From Pseudomonadota bacterium (GTDB lineage Bacteria > Pseudomonadota > Gammaproteobacteria > Steroidobacterales > Steroidobacteraceae), in contig JAEYXD010000215.1 of NCBI GenBank assembly GCA_023428645.1, forward strand, positions 1-64,000: DNA of 64,000 nt. The letters run 5' to 3'. A program made the position numbers and the translations under genes. Under the pieces are notes generated by a model. It did no database searches and was not told where the DNA came from. It was given only the letters and a program-made list of their open reading frames with translations. Below are positions 8,735 through 19,052 of this stretch, in pieces. Within the stretch, counting starts at the first letter, position 1, and each line of letters opens with the position of its first letter.

Positions 8735-9673
8735 ATGAACAGAATCAACAATATCTTGGTGGTCGTGGATCCGACGGCCGACGCGCAGCCCGCGGTGGAA
8801 AAGGCAGCGCGCCTGGCGGAAATATTCGCCGCGCGGCTCGAGCTGTTCGCGTGCGAGACGAAGGAATCCCGCGCGCTGCGCTACGCCGCGCATTTGCAGC
8901 AGGGCGGCCATCCCGATTTCATCACGCACATTCGCGCGATCTTGGAGCGCATCGCGCAGCCCTTGCGGGAGCGCGGCCTCGATGTGGCGACGGAGGTCGC
9001 ATCGGGCGACCCTCTCCATGCCAAGGTGCTCGAACGAACCCAGCGCAGCCAGGCCGATCTCGTCGTCAAAGACACGCATCATCATTCGCTCGCGAAGCGC
9101 ACGTTCATCACGAACACGGATTGGCATTTGATCCGCGGCTGTCCCGTGCCGCTGTTGCTGACGAAGCCGCAGCCGTGGGACGCCGCCCCGGTCATCGTCG
9201 CCGCCGTCGATCCGGGCCACGAGCATGACAAGCCGGTCGCGCTCGATCATCGCATCCTCGAATGGTCACAGGCGCTGCGCCAACCGCTGGAAGGATCCGT
9301 GCGCGTCTTGCATGCCTATATGCCGGCCGTGCTCGTCGCGGAAGCGGCGAGCGGTGCGCCCGTCACGATGAGCCCGTTCACGCCGCAGATGATCGAAGAC
9401 GAGCGCAAGCAGGTGTTACAAGACGTGGAGGCGCTCGTCGCGCCCTACGGCATTGCGCCCGCGGATGTGAAGGTGCAGCTCGGCGTCGCATCGGACGTCC
9501 TGCCGCGTGTAGCGCATGAGATCGGCGCTGACATCGTAGTCATGGGTGCGATTTCCCGCAGCGGCCTTACGCGCGTGTTCGTCGGCAGCACGGCCGAGCG
9601 CGTGCTCGAGCACCTGCCGTGCGACGTTCTCATCGTGAAGCCGCCGGAATTCACCGCGACGCTGCCGGTGTAG
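8735..9673 (+). CDS. Tandem-domain universal stress protein (UspE-like)
   Basis: 312 residues with two Usp domains (about 1-145 and 155-305). The second has the ATP-binding signature GAISRSG followed nine residues later by GST. The first keeps the family fold but has a divergent motif, as usual in UspE. The start ATG 8735 is preceded by a strong GGAGGGG ribosome site. Such proteins respond to stress and low oxygen in the cytoplasm and are often found with cbb3/FixLJ genes in proteobacteria. Monocistronic by appearance, with DUF6494 115 bp downstream. Confidence 0.92.
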   Translation: MNRINNILVVVDPTADAQPAVEKAARLAEIFAARLELFACETKESRALRYAAHLQQGGHPDFITHIRAILERIAQPLRERGLDVATEVASGDPLHAKVLERTQRSQADLVVKDTHHHSLAKRTFITNTDWHLIRGCPVPLLLTKPQPWDAAPVIVAAVDPGHEHDKPVALDHRILEWSQALRQPLEGSVRVLHAYMPAVLVAEAASGAPVTMSPFTPQMIEDERKQVLQDVEALVAPYGIAPADVKVQLGVASDVLPRVAHEIGADIVVMGAISRSGLTRVFVGSTAERVLEHLPCDVLIVKPPEFTATLPV

Positions 9674-9788
9674 CCGGCCGCCGCATCGCGCGCGGCGGGC
9701 TCGTCGCGCGGATCGTGGTCGATTCTCACTGCGCGCACGCGCGCCCAGGCGTTATAAGTCGCGGGTCCGCTGGCGATCGGAGAGAGCG

Positions 9789-10016
9789 ATGGACGAGCAA
9801 GCACTCAATCTCAGTACGCGCAAATTCCTGAAGAAGGTCGGCGTGAGCTCGCAGCGCGAGATCGAGCGTGCCGTCGACGCGGCGCTCGAGTCCGGCGCGG
9901 CGCGGGGGAAGGCCGCCTTTCCGGTCAAGATGACCTTGGAAATGCCGGATCTGCGGCTCAACGTGACGTTCGACGGCGAGATCCGCCTGGAAGGCAGTGT
10001 CGAGCCGGAATCCTAA
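9789..10016 (+). CDS. DUF6494 family small protein
   Basis: 75 residues, start ATG 9789 after a GGAGAGAG ribosome site. The sequence begins MDEQALNLSTRKFLKKVG, matching what I know of the DUF6494 family (N-terminal ALN-S-RKFLK-VGV-SQREIE, C-terminal DGEI-LEG). Function is unknown. It has an alpha-helical N-terminal half and a beta-like C-terminal half with no signal peptide, so it is probably cytoplasmic. Its neighbours are a universal stress protein and FtsH, which hints at stress physiology but does not prove it. Confidence 0.82.
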   Translation: MDEQALNLSTRKFLKKVGVSSQREIERAVDAALESGAARGKAAFPVKMTLEMPDLRLNVTFDGEIRLEGSVEPES

Positions 10017-10024
10017 AGCGTTGC

Positions 10025-10056
10025 AGATGCGCTGCCGCAATCGCGGCAGCGCATCT
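10025..10056. terminator. Perfect 14-bp hairpin between convergent genes
   Basis: AGATGCGCTGCCGC and its exact complement flank a 4-base loop (AATC), nine bases after the DUF6494 stop and 27 bases before the TonB-receptor stop. The position between convergent genes suggests a bidirectional terminator. No T-tract follows on either side, so it may act by folding or by protecting the transcript end. Confidence 0.55.
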
Positions 10057-10083
10057 GGTGGGCGCCTGTTCGCGGGCTCGGTC

Positions 10084-12990
10084 CTAGAACGTCACCCGAA
10101 CGCCGAGCCGGTAAGCGCGGCCGAGCTGATCATGGACGTCGCCGCGGATCGCCGTGGAGAACGTCGATGCCGACAGGAGGTAGCTGGTCGCGACGTTCGG
10201 CGGATCGCGGTCGAACAGATTGTCGATCGCACCGAAGACCGTCACACCATCCGCGACCTCATACGAACCACGCAGGTCGACGTAGAAGACCGACGGGATC
10301 GTGTTGTCGTCCACATCCTTCGCGGTCCAGCCGTTCACGAGCTTGCCGCCGCCGATGTAGCGACCCTGCAGCGTTCCGGAGAAACCACCCGCGGAGTACG
10401 TTTCGGTCAGCGTCGCGCGGAGCTTCGGAATACCGAGCACGGGGGAATCGCGGCCGAGCGCGCCCGCGAAGTCGGTTGTCACACCGAGCGCGGACTGCTC
10501 CTGTTCGAGAATGTAGTTGCCGACCAAACGGCTGATCAGGTCGCCGTTGCCGAGCGGTATCCGGTAGTCGGCCTGGAAGTCGAGACCGGCGGTAGATTCG
10601 GAGCTCAGGTTGCGCGGGAACGTTTTAACCTCGCTCAACACATTCTCATTGTTGAAGACCAACTGCGAGCAGAACACGGTCTCGCCCGCGGCGCAGCGAT
10701 TGAGCACTGTCGTCCCGTTGATCGACGCGATCGCATCGTTGATCTCGATCGAGTAGTAGTCGAGCGAAAGGTTCAGGCCGGACATCGGATTCAGGACAAT
10801 GCCCGCCGTGAGCGTGTCCGCGATCTCGGGGTCGAGGTCCGGATTGCCGAGCGACGTCGCGAAGATCGGGACGCTTTGGCGCGTGTTCGGATCGATAGCA
10901 CGGCTCTGAACCGGGTTGCCCGCGCTGAACAGCTCGTTCAGGTTTGCTGCACGAATATCACGCGACACGGTGCCGCGAAGTCGGACGTAGGAGTTCACTT
11001 CGCTCGTGAGACCGACTTTCCACGTCTCCACAGAGCCGCTCGTGCTGTAGTCCGTGAGACGCGCGGCGACGTTCAGGCCGAGCGTGTCGACGAACGAATC
11101 CTCGAGCAGCGGCACATCGAGCTCGACGAACCCTTCCTTCACGCTGTACTTGCCGTTGAACGGAATGAAGTTCGCGAAGAAGTACGAGCGGGCCGCGGCG
11201 CCCGGATCGGTCGTGATCTTGGCTTCTTCACGGCGATACTCGGCGCCGAACGCCATGGACATGAGACCCGCGGGCAGGCCGAAAGGCAGCTTGCCCTGCG
11301 CGGACAACGCGACGACATCTTGCGTTGGCTTGATCTCTTCCCAGTTCTCGCCGGGGCGCACGTTGACGTAACGAATCGCATCGTACGTCGCGTTGCCTTC
11401 GCCGATCACGTTGAGCGGCACGCAGCCTGCGGCACGCGCGTCGCCGTCCCGTACCGCACGGCACACGATCTCGCCGCTCGGCAGGCGCACCGCGTCGACC
11501 GCGAAGAGGTAGCGCTGACGATGGACGTTGCTCTCCGTTTCGACGCGGGTGTTCGTTTCGCCGTACTGGTAGTACGCGTTCCACGTCCAGTCAGAGCCGA
11601 TGCGGCCGTCGAGGCTGATCACGCCGCGCATCAGCTCGCGCGTCTGTTCACTGACGGGCACGCCGACCGAGTGGTTCACGAAGTTGTCGAGGGAGTACTG
11701 CTCCTTCGTCAGATTCGTGATCGAGGTCGTGCCGATATTGATCGTGGGCAAACCCAGCCTCGTCATGTCATCGCGGACCGATTGCGGCAAGTAGGGGTTG
11801 TCGCCGCGGATCGCCAGATTGCCGTACCACACGGCCGGCGTGCTGTTGTTGCGTGCGACCGTCTCGCCATAATTGATCTGGATCGAGGCGCGCAGGTTGT
11901 CGGTGATGTCGTAGTGCGTGTGGCCGAACAGGTTGATCGAACGATAAGGAACTGCAAGCGGGTTCGTCGCCGGGTAATCCGTCTCGGCATCGCCGTACAC
12001 CGAATTGCCGGATGTCACGTGGCCTGGATTGAACGGCACCGGCGTCCCATCGCGCCCGACGAAGCGGGTGTTCAAGAGCGGGTTCGGAGTGCACGGGCTA
12101 TTCGGGGGCGCCGGCAAGCAAGCCGGACCTTGAATCAGGCCGCCGTTCGTCGCTTGCGACAGGCCGGTGTTCCGGACGTGAATCAAGCGCGGCTCAGCGT
12201 TCGTCGGCGTGTACGCGGGATTCAGGATCAGGTTCTCGTACTTGTTCCAGTCGCGCTGATACGCAAAGACTTCATCCGGGCTGCGCATGTAGTTCGCGCC
12301 GAAGATCGCACGGCCCTTGTCGTCGGCGAAGCCCATGCCCGCCGCGAGTTGGACGCGCTGGCTCTGGTGGTCCCCTTCAAAGGTGTCGCCATATTCGACG
12401 CTCGCCCTGAAGCCGTCGAACTGCTTGTTGAGCACGAGATTGACGACACCCGCGACAGCGTCGGAGCCCCACGCGGCCGAGGCGCCGCCCGTGACGACGT
12501 CGATGCGCTGGACGAGGATCGATGGAATCGTGCCGAGGTCGACGACGCCCGTGATATTCGATTGCACGACGCGTTGACCGTCGAGCAGCACGAGCGTGCG
12601 GTTCGTGCCGAGCTGGCGCAGGTTGACGGTGTCCAAACCCGTGATGCCGCCGACGATGTTGTTGTTGCCGACGCCGTTGTTCGGCGATGACGACGTGCCG
12701 ACGGCCGGCAGCTCGCGGATCGAATCGCCGATACTCACCTTGGCATCGCGCTGCAGTTGTTCCTCACCGACGACGGCGACCGGTGTCGGTGCCCCGTATT
12801 GCGTATTCGAAATGCGCGAGCCGGTGACGACGACCTCGCCGATCTGAGGTTCACCGGCGGCCGCGTTCGCGGGCGATGGATCAGTGGCGGGCGCCTCGCC
12901 GACTTGCGCGTGCGCCGTGCCATGAATGGCGAATGACACGGCCAGCGACAGGATCGAAGAAGCTGTGATGAATCGATTGTGAGCAGACAC
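10084..12990 (-). CDS. TonB-dependent outer-membrane receptor
   Basis: 968 residues. A signal peptide (about 1-29, ending AHAQ) is followed by GEVVVTGSRISN, the usual entry to the plug domain (about 50-180, with QRVVQSNITGVVDLGTIP and the AAWGSDAVAGVVN motif), then a long beta-barrel ending in the aromatic RVTF. It imports a large or scarce ligand using energy from TonB. The substrate is unknown; this large receptor class, common in polymer- and steroid-degrading bacteria, often serves carbohydrates or peptides. No sigma/FecR genes flank it and no N-terminal signalling (STN) domain is present. The upstream region carries many TTGCA motifs that may be regulatory. Confidence 0.93.
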   Translation of the reverse strand: MSAHNRFITASSILSLAVSFAIHGTAHAQVGEAPATDPSPANAAAGEPQIGEVVVTGSRISNTQYGAPTPVAVVGEEQLQRDAKVSIGDSIRELPAVGTSSSPNNGVGNNNIVGGITGLDTVNLRQLGTNRTLVLLDGQRVVQSNITGVVDLGTIPSILVQRIDVVTGGASAAWGSDAVAGVVNLVLNKQFDGFRASVEYGDTFEGDHQSQRVQLAAGMGFADDKGRAIFGANYMRSPDEVFAYQRDWNKYENLILNPAYTPTNAEPRLIHVRNTGLSQATNGGLIQGPACLPAPPNSPCTPNPLLNTRFVGRDGTPVPFNPGHVTSGNSVYGDAETDYPATNPLAVPYRSINLFGHTHYDITDNLRASIQINYGETVARNNSTPAVWYGNLAIRGDNPYLPQSVRDDMTRLGLPTINIGTTSITNLTKEQYSLDNFVNHSVGVPVSEQTRELMRGVISLDGRIGSDWTWNAYYQYGETNTRVETESNVHRQRYLFAVDAVRLPSGEIVCRAVRDGDARAAGCVPLNVIGEGNATYDAIRYVNVRPGENWEEIKPTQDVVALSAQGKLPFGLPAGLMSMAFGAEYRREEAKITTDPGAAARSYFFANFIPFNGKYSVKEGFVELDVPLLEDSFVDTLGLNVAARLTDYSTSGSVETWKVGLTSEVNSYVRLRGTVSRDIRAANLNELFSAGNPVQSRAIDPNTRQSVPIFATSLGNPDLDPEIADTLTAGIVLNPMSGLNLSLDYYSIEINDAIASINGTTVLNRCAAGETVFCSQLVFNNENVLSEVKTFPRNLSSESTAGLDFQADYRIPLGNGDLISRLVGNYILEQEQSALGVTTDFAGALGRDSPVLGIPKLRATLTETYSAGGFSGTLQGRYIGGGKLVNGWTAKDVDDNTIPSVFYVDLRGSYEVADGVTVFGAIDNLFDRDPPNVATSYLLSASTFSTAIRGDVHDQLGRAYRLGVRVTF

Positions 12991-13745
12991 GGTTTTCCCC
13001 CAATTGCAGTTTCACGCCGCACGCTGCCCGGCTGGCCGAGCCACGCGGTGCAGTCACTTTCGTATTGCGTCAAATAGTCTTACACAAGAAGTCAGGTGCG
13101 CAGCGTCAACATTTGCACGTCGATTGTGCAAAAAGATGCAGTGAGGGCGCGTTGACGGGTCGACAGTGAGAGAACGGATCTACGGAATTGCACAAGCCCT
13201 CTGCAAGCGTCGATTCGTGACGAGCGAGTGACACGCTAAATCGACGTCGTAGGTACGTGACGATCGAGCGCGTTGAATCGGAAGCCCAAGCGAGCGACAC
13301 CAACGTGCAAGCCGAGTAAAAACTGCAAGGATGCGAGTGCAATGGATGCGCGCTTCGCGCTATCCGAGGGTGCAATGAGCGACAGCGAACACCGCATGCA
13401 TCGGCGAATCACTTGACGATGCGGAGCGTGAGGGCGCCCGCGAGCGCAAGTCGAAGCGCGGATACGCCCGCTTCAGCGAAGAGGAACTCGCGTGGCTCGC
13501 GACGAAGCGCTACCTGAAGCGACTGCATCCATTTGCCGTGCACCTTCCATTTCCAGCGCCGCGACATCCATGGGGAGGCGATGGCGACGAGCTCCGATCA
13601 CGGCACGAGGTCGCGGAACCATCAGGGCCCGAGGTCCCGTACCCGCCGCGCACGTAATTCCTTTACGAGAATGCACTCATCCACCCGAAGGCCGCGGGGC
13701 GGACAATCGGTTCTCGCACCTTGCTGCAACGTAACGGAGACCGCC
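12991..13745. other. 755-bp non-coding divergent region with TTGCA/TGCAA cluster
   Basis: No convincing gene. It lies between the TonB receptor (minus) and the PEBP gene (plus). TTGCA or its complement TGCAA occurs at 13113, 13127, 13188, 13202, 13306, 13324, 13338 and 13371, plus one just before the receptor start near 13003. A frame at about 13386-13657 looks mildly protein-like but has no start codon. Confidence 0.55.
13112..13132. promoter_or_regulatory. Candidate operator dyad upstream of TonB receptor
   Basis: TTTGCAC and GTGCAAA form a perfect 7-bp inverted repeat with a 7-base spacer, 122 bases upstream of the receptor start. The 14-bp centre-to-centre arm spacing suits a dimeric regulator; which protein binds is unknown. 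Confidence 0.4.
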
Positions 13746-14192
13746 ATGCCGTTCGAGCTGACGAGCCCTGCCTTCGCGGCGGGCAGCGCGATGCCTCGCA
13801 AATTTACCGGTGATGGCGACAACGTTTCGCCGCCGCTCGTCTGGTCGGGAGCGCCGCAAGGCACGCAGAGCTTCGCGCTGATCTGCGAAGATCCCGACGC
13901 ACCGTCCGGAATCTTTCGGCATTGGGCGGTCGCGAACATTCCGCGAGATCGTACTGGCCTTGCGGAAAACGAGCGGCCTCAATCCTGCGCCCTCAATGAT
14001 TTCGGGCATGCCTTCTACGACGGGCCTGCGCCGCCGCGCGGTCATGGTCTGCATCACTATCACTTCAAGGTCGCGGCGCTCGATGTGGATCGAGTGGACG
14101 TGCCTGCCGGCCAGCGTGCCGCGGAGATGTGGCGAGCGCTCGAGCCGCACATTCTCGCGACCGCCGAGACGATCGGCACCTATCAGCGTTGA
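13746..14192 (+). CDS. YbhB/YbcL-type phosphatidylethanolamine-binding protein (PEBP)
   Basis: 148 residues from ATG 13746. It carries the bacterial PEBP signature: DGDNVSPPLVWSGAP near residue 20, ICEDPDAPSG near 46, FRHWAVANIP near 60 and the pocket histidine region RGHGLHHYHFKV near 105. Family members bind small anionic ligands and are often called Raf-kinase-inhibitor-like, though bacterial roles are poorly known. There is no signal peptide. Length is normal. It is followed 54 bases later by ftsH in the same direction. Confidence 0.92.
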   Translation: MPFELTSPAFAAGSAMPRKFTGDGDNVSPPLVWSGAPQGTQSFALICEDPDAPSGIFRHWAVANIPRDRTGLAENERPQSCALNDFGHAFYDGPAPPRGHGLHHYHFKVAALDVDRVDVPAGQRAAEMWRALEPHILATAETIGTYQR

Positions 14193-14246
14193 CGGTCTCG
14201 TGAGCACCACGAACCCGAGTCACTCTGCCCCGCGGCGCGTACGCCC

Positions 14247-16289
14247 ATGACCAATGGGCGCGATGCCGTCGACCGCAATCGCAATAGCTCGCAACCGTCA
14301 CGGCCGGGCGAGCGATCTGGTCCGTCCAAGGCAGGCCCGCCGACGATGCCGCCGCGCCGGGTCTGGGTCGTCTTCTTTGCCATTCTGGTCATCAACTACG
14401 CGGTCATGCGGCTGCTGTTTCCGAGCGCGAGCGCGGCGCTCACGATTCCTTACACCGTGTTCAAACAGGAAGTCGCGAGCGGCAACGTCGCGGAGATCTA
14501 CAGCAAGGGGGCGAGCATCGAGGGGCGGTTTCGCGAGGACGTGACATGGCCGCCGCCCGGCCAGGAGGCGCGCGAACAAAGCGGAGATCCGCTGTCGGCG
14601 CTGCCGGGGTTCATGCGTCCGGAGCAGTCGCACACGTCGAAGACGTTCACGACGACGCTGCCCGCGTTCGTCGATCCGGGGTTCGAGCAGTTTCTCATCG
14701 ATCACAAGGTGGAGATCAGCGCGATCCCGATCCAATCCGGCAGCGGTTGGGCGACGCTTTTGTTCGGTTTCGGGCCGGCGCTGTTGATCATCGGCTTCTA
14801 TGTCTGGCTATTTCGCCGGCAGTTCCGCGGCGGCGGTATCGGCGGCACGATGATGGGGCTCGGCAAGAGCAAGGCGCGCCGCTACGACCAGGAGGCAACC
14901 GAGAAGATCTCGTTCGAGGACGTCGCGGGCATCGACGAAGCGGAGAACGAGCTGGTCGAGATCGTCGATTTCCTGAAGTCACCGGAAAAGTACACGCGCC
15001 TCGGCGGCACCGCGCCGAAAGGTGTGCTGCTCATCGGCGCGCCGGGCACGGGCAAGACGCTGCTCGCGAAGGCGGTGGCGGGCGAGGCCGGCGTGCCGTT
15101 CTTTTCGATGAGCGCGGCGGAGTTCGTCGAGATGATCGTCGGTGTCGGCGCGGCGCGCGTGCGCGATCTGTTCAAGGAGGCGCGCAGTCATGCGCCCGCC
15201 ATCATCTTCATCGACGAGATCGATTCGATCGGGCGCGCGCGAGGACCGACCGCGATCGGTGGCGCGAGCGAGCAGGAACAGACCTTGAATCAGATCCTCA
15301 CGGAGATGGACGGCTTCTCGGGTCGCGAGGGCGTCATCGTGCTCGCCGCGACCAATCAGCCGGACGTGCTGGACAAGGCGCTGCTGCGCCCGGGCCGCTT
15401 CGATCGGCGGGTGATCGTGAATCTGCCCGACAAGGCCGGGCGCGAGGCGATCATCAAGGTGCACACGCGCAAGACGCCGCTCGCGAGCGATGTCGATCTC
15501 GGCGAACTCGCCGCGTCGACGCCGGGGTTTTCCGGTGCGGATTTGAAGAACGTCGTGAACGAGGCTGCGTTGCTGGCGGCACGCCGCGATCAGAAAGAAG
15601 TGCATCAGAAGGATTTTCTGGATGCGCTCGAGAAGATCGTGCTCGGACCGGAACGGCCGCTGCTGCTCAGCCGCGAAGATCGCGAACGCATCGCGTACCA
15701 CGAAAGCGGTCACGCGATTCTGGGCCTGGTCGTGCCGGGCGCCGACCCCGTGCATCGCGTGACGATCGTGCCGCGCGGTCAGGCGCTCGGCGTCACGTAT
15801 CAGCGCCCGCAGACGGACCGCTACAACTATCCGGAAGCGTATTTGCGGGCGCGAATCGTCGGCATGCTCGGCGGACGCGCGGCGGAGGAGATCGTCTACG
15901 GCACGCGCACGACGGGTGCGTCGAACGACATCGAGCAGGCGACGAACATCGCGCGCAACATGGTCACGCGCTGGGGCATGAGCGATCGGCTCGGCATGGT
16001 GCAGCTGGCGCCGCGCGAGAATCGATTCCTCGGCGGCGAGCTCGCGGGCGCGAAGCCGTTCAGCGAAGAGACGGCGCGCATCATCGATGCCGAGGTGTTG
16101 AAAATCATTCACGGCAGCCACGAGGAGGCGAAGAGCTTGCTGATCGCGCATCGCGAGCAGCTCGATGCGCTGGTGCGCGCGTTGCTCCAGCGCGAAACGC
16201 TGGATGAGCGGGAGATCCTCGAAGTGACGGGGCTGCCGCCGGCGCCGGCGTTGGAGAGCGGCCGCGTCGCCGCGGCCGTGCATGGCTGA
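14247..16289 (+). CDS. ftsH: FtsH-family ATP-dependent zinc metalloprotease, variant with enlarged periplasmic domain
   Basis: 680 residues. Two membrane helices (about 39-58 and 165-187) bracket a periplasmic domain of about 105 residues, longer than the roughly 70 in E. coli FtsH. The AAA+ core has Walker A GAPGTGKT (near residue 264), Walker [12 protein letters not shown] and the second region of homology [14 protein letters not shown]. The protease site is HESGH (His485, His489). It degrades membrane and regulatory proteins. It has a proline/arginine-rich 35-residue N-terminal lead. The usual ftsH is next to rlmE (ftsJ); here the neighbours are PEBP and fahA, so this is probably an accessory paralogue. 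That is inference. Confidence 0.93.
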   Translation: MTNGRDAVDRNRNSSQPSRPGERSGPSKAGPPTMPPRRVWVVFFAILVINYAVMRLLFPSASAALTIPYTVFKQEVASGNVAEIYSKGASIEGRFREDVTWPPPGQEAREQSGDPLSALPGFMRPEQSHTSKTFTTTLPAFVDPGFEQFLIDHKVEISAIPIQSGSGWATLLFGFGPALLIIGFYVWLFRRQFRGGGIGGTMMGLGKSKARRYDQEATEKISFEDVAGIDEAENELVEIVDFLKSPEKYTRLGGTAPKGVLLIGAPGTGKTLLAKAVAGEAGVPFFSMSAAEFVEMIVGVGAARVRDLFKEARSHAPAIIFIDEIDSIGRARGPTAIGGASEQEQTLNQILTEMDGFSGREGVIVLAATNQPDVLDKALLRPGRFDRRVIVNLPDKAGREAIIKVHTRKTPLASDVDLGELAASTPGFSGADLKNVVNEAALLAARRDQKEVHQKDFLDALEKIVLGPERPLLLSREDRERIAYHESGHAILGLVVPGADPVHRVTIVPRGQALGVTYQRPQTDRYNYPEAYLRARIVGMLGGRAAEEIVYGTRTTGASNDIEQATNIARNMVTRWGMSDRLGMVQLAPRENRFLGGELAGAKPFSEETARIIDAEVLKIIHGSHEEAKSLLIAHREQLDALVRALLQRETLDEREILEVTGLPPAPALESGRVAAAVHG

Positions 16290-16329
16290 GGGCCGCGGCG
16301 ATACGCGGGCTCGTTTTCCGTGAGCCGCG

Positions 16330-17646
16330 CTAGCGCGCGGCGCTCTCGCGGCTGCCTGCCGGGGCGATCGTACCGACGCAGGACCCAAAGCCAATCCGTG
16401 CACGATCCGGTGCCTCCGCGTACGCCGACAGCGACAACTCATCGCCATCCTCCAGGAAGCTGCGCTGCTCGCCGCCTGGCAGCGGCAGCGGCGCGCGTCC
16501 GCCTTGCGACAGCTCGAGCAGGCTGCCGAAGCTGCCCGGTTCCGTTCCCGAAATCGTGCCCGTGCCGAACAAGTCACCGGGCCGCAGATTGCAGCCGTTG
16601 CAGGTGTGATGCGTGACGAGCTGCGCGACCGTCCAATACATGGAACGCAAATTGCCGCGGCTCAGTCGCTGCGCAGGCATGCCCGCCTCGCGCATTTTCC
16701 GCGTGCGCAGCGCGACTTCGAGGGTGATATCGAACGCGCCATGCGCTTGGTCCGCGGCGTCGAGCAAATAGGGCAGCGGCGCCGGATCTCCCGCGGGCCG
16801 CGCCGGCTGAGCGATGCGAAACGGCGCGAGCGCCTCGACCGTGACGATCCACGGCGAGACCGTCGTCATGAAGTTCTTCGCGAGAAACGGACCGAGCGGC
16901 TGATATTCCCAGGCTTGCACGTCGCGCGCGGACCAATCGTTCAGCAGACAGAGCCCGGCCACATAGTCGCCCGCCGCGGCGATGGGCACCGCGGTGCCGC
17001 GCTCGTTGCGCGCGCCGATCCACACGCCCATCTCCAGCTCATAGTCGAGCCGCTGCGTCGGCCGGTATTCGGGCGCGGCGTCGTTCGGTCCCTTGATCTG
17101 TCCGCTCGGACGCACGACCTGCGCGCCCGAGACTTCGATGGACGAGCTGCGCCCGTGATAGCCGATCGGCACGTACTTGTAGTTCGGCAGCAGTGGCGCA
17201 TCGGGCCGGAACTGCCGGCCGACGTTCATCGCGTGATGAATCCCCGTGTAGAAATCCGTGTAGTCGCCGACGTCGGCGGGCACGTGCAGCGTGCAATCCC
17301 GCAGCGGCACGAGCGCTGCGCGCACGGAGGCGGCCTGCCCGCTATCGGTCAGTGCATCGAACAAGGCACGCCGCAAGGCGCGCCGCGGCGCCGCGCCGAG
17401 TGCGAGCAGGGCATTCAGCGTCGGCTGCGACATGGCTTGTGCCGCGCGCTGTGCATCGCCGTGCAACGCCGGCGACAGGCGCGCCACGTCGAGGACGTGC
17501 TCGCCGATCGCGACACCGCCGCGGCGCTGGCCGCTCGCGGTGGAGAACACCCCGAGCGGCAGGTTCTGAACGGGAAAGTCGGTGTGACCGTTCGCCTCGG
17601 TCAGCCAGCTGCGGGCGGCGGGATCGTGAGTCGCGTCGAGCGTCAT
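16330..17646 (-). CDS. fahA: Fumarylacetoacetase
   Basis: 438 residues from ATG 17646, which overlaps the hmgA stop by four bases. It hydrolyses fumarylacetoacetate to fumarate and acetoacetate, the last step of tyrosine/homogentisate breakdown. Visible family residues include [17 protein letters not shown], the metal pair in [12 protein letters not shown], and [19 protein letters not shown], matching the Asp and Glu metal ligands known from mouse FAH. Length is normal. A longer frame running to 18765 on this strand merely reads out of frame through hmgA. Confidence 0.96.
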   Translation of the reverse strand: MTLDATHDPAARSWLTEANGHTDFPVQNLPLGVFSTASGQRRGGVAIGEHVLDVARLSPALHGDAQRAAQAMSQPTLNALLALGAAPRRALRRALFDALTDSGQAASVRAALVPLRDCTLHVPADVGDYTDFYTGIHHAMNVGRQFRPDAPLLPNYKYVPIGYHGRSSSIEVSGAQVVRPSGQIKGPNDAAPEYRPTQRLDYELEMGVWIGARNERGTAVPIAAAGDYVAGLCLLNDWSARDVQAWEYQPLGPFLAKNFMTTVSPWIVTVEALAPFRIAQPARPAGDPAPLPYLLDAADQAHGAFDITLEVALRTRKMREAGMPAQRLSRGNLRSMYWTVAQLVTHHTCNGCNLRPGDLFGTGTISGTEPGSFGSLLELSQGGRAPLPLPGGEQRSFLEDGDELSLSAYAEAPDRARIGFGSCVGTIAPAGSRESAAR

Positions 17647-18926
17647 CGGGGTAGCCGTGCTTTCGGGAAGGATTTCCAGCAGTCGTCGTAGTCGCTTTGC
17701 AATTGCGGCGAGCCCATCGCCTGCGCGGTGGGCCGCAGCACATAGCGGCTCTCGAACATGAACGCGAGCGTGTCGTCGATCTTGCGCGGCTGCAGATCCG
17801 CCTCCATCGCCTTTGCGGTCGTCGTCGCGTCCGGGCCATGACCGTTCATTTGATTGTGCAGCGAGGCGCCGCCGGGCGCGAAGCCGCCGCCTTCTTTCGC
17901 GTCGTACTCGCCGAGCACGAGCCCCATGAATTCGCTCATCACGTTGCGATGAAACCAGGGCGGGCGAAACGTGTTCTCGGCGACCATCCAGCGCGGCGGA
18001 AAAATCACGAAGTCGCAGTTCGCGACCCCCGCGGTGTCGCTCGGCGAGGTGAGCACCGTGAAGATCGACGGGTCCGGATGGTCGAAGCTGACGGTGCCGA
18101 TCGTATTGAAGCGCCGCAGATCGTAGCGATACGGCGCGAGATTGCCGTGCCACGCGACGACGTCGAACGGGCTGTGATCGAGCTGCGTCGACCACCAGCC
18201 GCCTTGGAATTTCTGGATGACTTCGAACGGCGTCTCGATATCTTCGAAGGCGGCGACCGGCGTTTCGAAATCGCGTGCATTCGCGAGTCCGTTCGAGCCG
18301 ATCGGCCCGAGCTCCGGCAAGCGAAACGGCGCGCCGTAATTTTCGCAGACATAGCCGCGCGCGGGCGCATCGATCTCGACACGAAACCGCACGCCGCGGG
18401 GAATGACCGCGATGAACGCGGGCGCAACGTCGAGCACACCGAGCTCCGTCACGATGCGCAGCGCGCCTTGCTGGGGAACGATCAGCAGCTCGCCATCGCT
18501 GCACTGAAGACAGCAGTTCGACATCGAGCGTGCCGCCGCATACAAATGAATCGCGACACCGCTTTGCGAGCCGGGGTCGCCGTTGCCGCAATACGTGACG
18601 AGTCCGTCGATGAAGTCTCCCTCGTTCGACATCGGCAGCGGGTCCCACCGCAACCGATTCGGCGTCGCCGCCGCCTCGTTGAACGGCCCGGAGCGCAGCC
18701 GCGTGGCGCGCGTGAACGGGAGATAGGAGCTGTGTGCAGCGGTGGGGCGCAGGCGATACAGCCACGAGCGGCGATTCTCCGCGCGCGGCGCCGTGAACGA
18801 TGTGCCGGACAACTGTTCCGTGTACAAGCCGAACGCGGGTCGCTGCGGGCTGTTGCGCGCGACGGGCAGCGCGCCCGCGATCGCCTCCGTCGAAAAATGA
18901 TTACCGAAGCCCGTCTGATAGCTCAT
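17643..18926 (-). CDS. hmgA: Homogentisate 1,2-dioxygenase
   Basis: 427 residues from ATG 18926, preceded by an AGGGGGA ribosome site; the frame opens 54 bases earlier but without support. It opens the homogentisate ring to maleylacetoacetate using Fe(II) and oxygen. The metal site is visible in [14 protein letters not shown] (His and Glu) and NQMNGHGPD (His), as in the human enzyme. The N-terminus [13 protein letters not shown] is typical. It is the first gene of a two-gene operon with fahA. No maleylacetoacetate isomerase gene is in the window. Confidence 0.96.
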   Translation of the reverse strand: MSYQTGFGNHFSTEAIAGALPVARNSPQRPAFGLYTEQLSGTSFTAPRAENRRSWLYRLRPTAAHSSYLPFTRATRLRSGPFNEAAATPNRLRWDPLPMSNEGDFIDGLVTYCGNGDPGSQSGVAIHLYAAARSMSNCCLQCSDGELLIVPQQGALRIVTELGVLDVAPAFIAVIPRGVRFRVEIDAPARGYVCENYGAPFRLPELGPIGSNGLANARDFETPVAAFEDIETPFEVIQKFQGGWWSTQLDHSPFDVVAWHGNLAPYRYDLRRFNTIGTVSFDHPDPSIFTVLTSPSDTAGVANCDFVIFPPRWMVAENTFRPPWFHRNVMSEFMGLVLGEYDAKEGGGFAPGGASLHNQMNGHGPDATTTAKAMEADLQPRKIDDTLAFMFESRYVLRPTAQAMGSPQLQSDYDDCWKSFPKARLPR

Positions 18927-19052
18927 CGGTCCCCCTTGCTGTTGCGCGCGAGCGTAACCGATCTCACGAGATGCCAGCACTTTGCATACAGCGTTTGCGT
19001 CGCGCGGAGCGGGAGGCGAAACTCTGGCGCCTTGCAGCGCTCCGACCTACTC

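Noticed and set aside
9997..12690. A long plus-strand frame opposite the TonB receptor
   Set aside because: It is rich in Arg, Val, Asp and His with no domain, as expected for the opposite strand of a high-GC gene.
13386..13657. A protein-like frame with FSEEELAWLATKRYLKRLHP
   Set aside because: No start codon fits, the C-terminus is proline/arginine noise and I know no family. It might be a gene fragment, but the support is too thin.
16330..18765. A long minus-strand frame covering fahA and most of hmgA
   Set aside because: Only the part up to 17646 reads as fumarylacetoacetase. The rest is an out-of-frame reading of hmgA.
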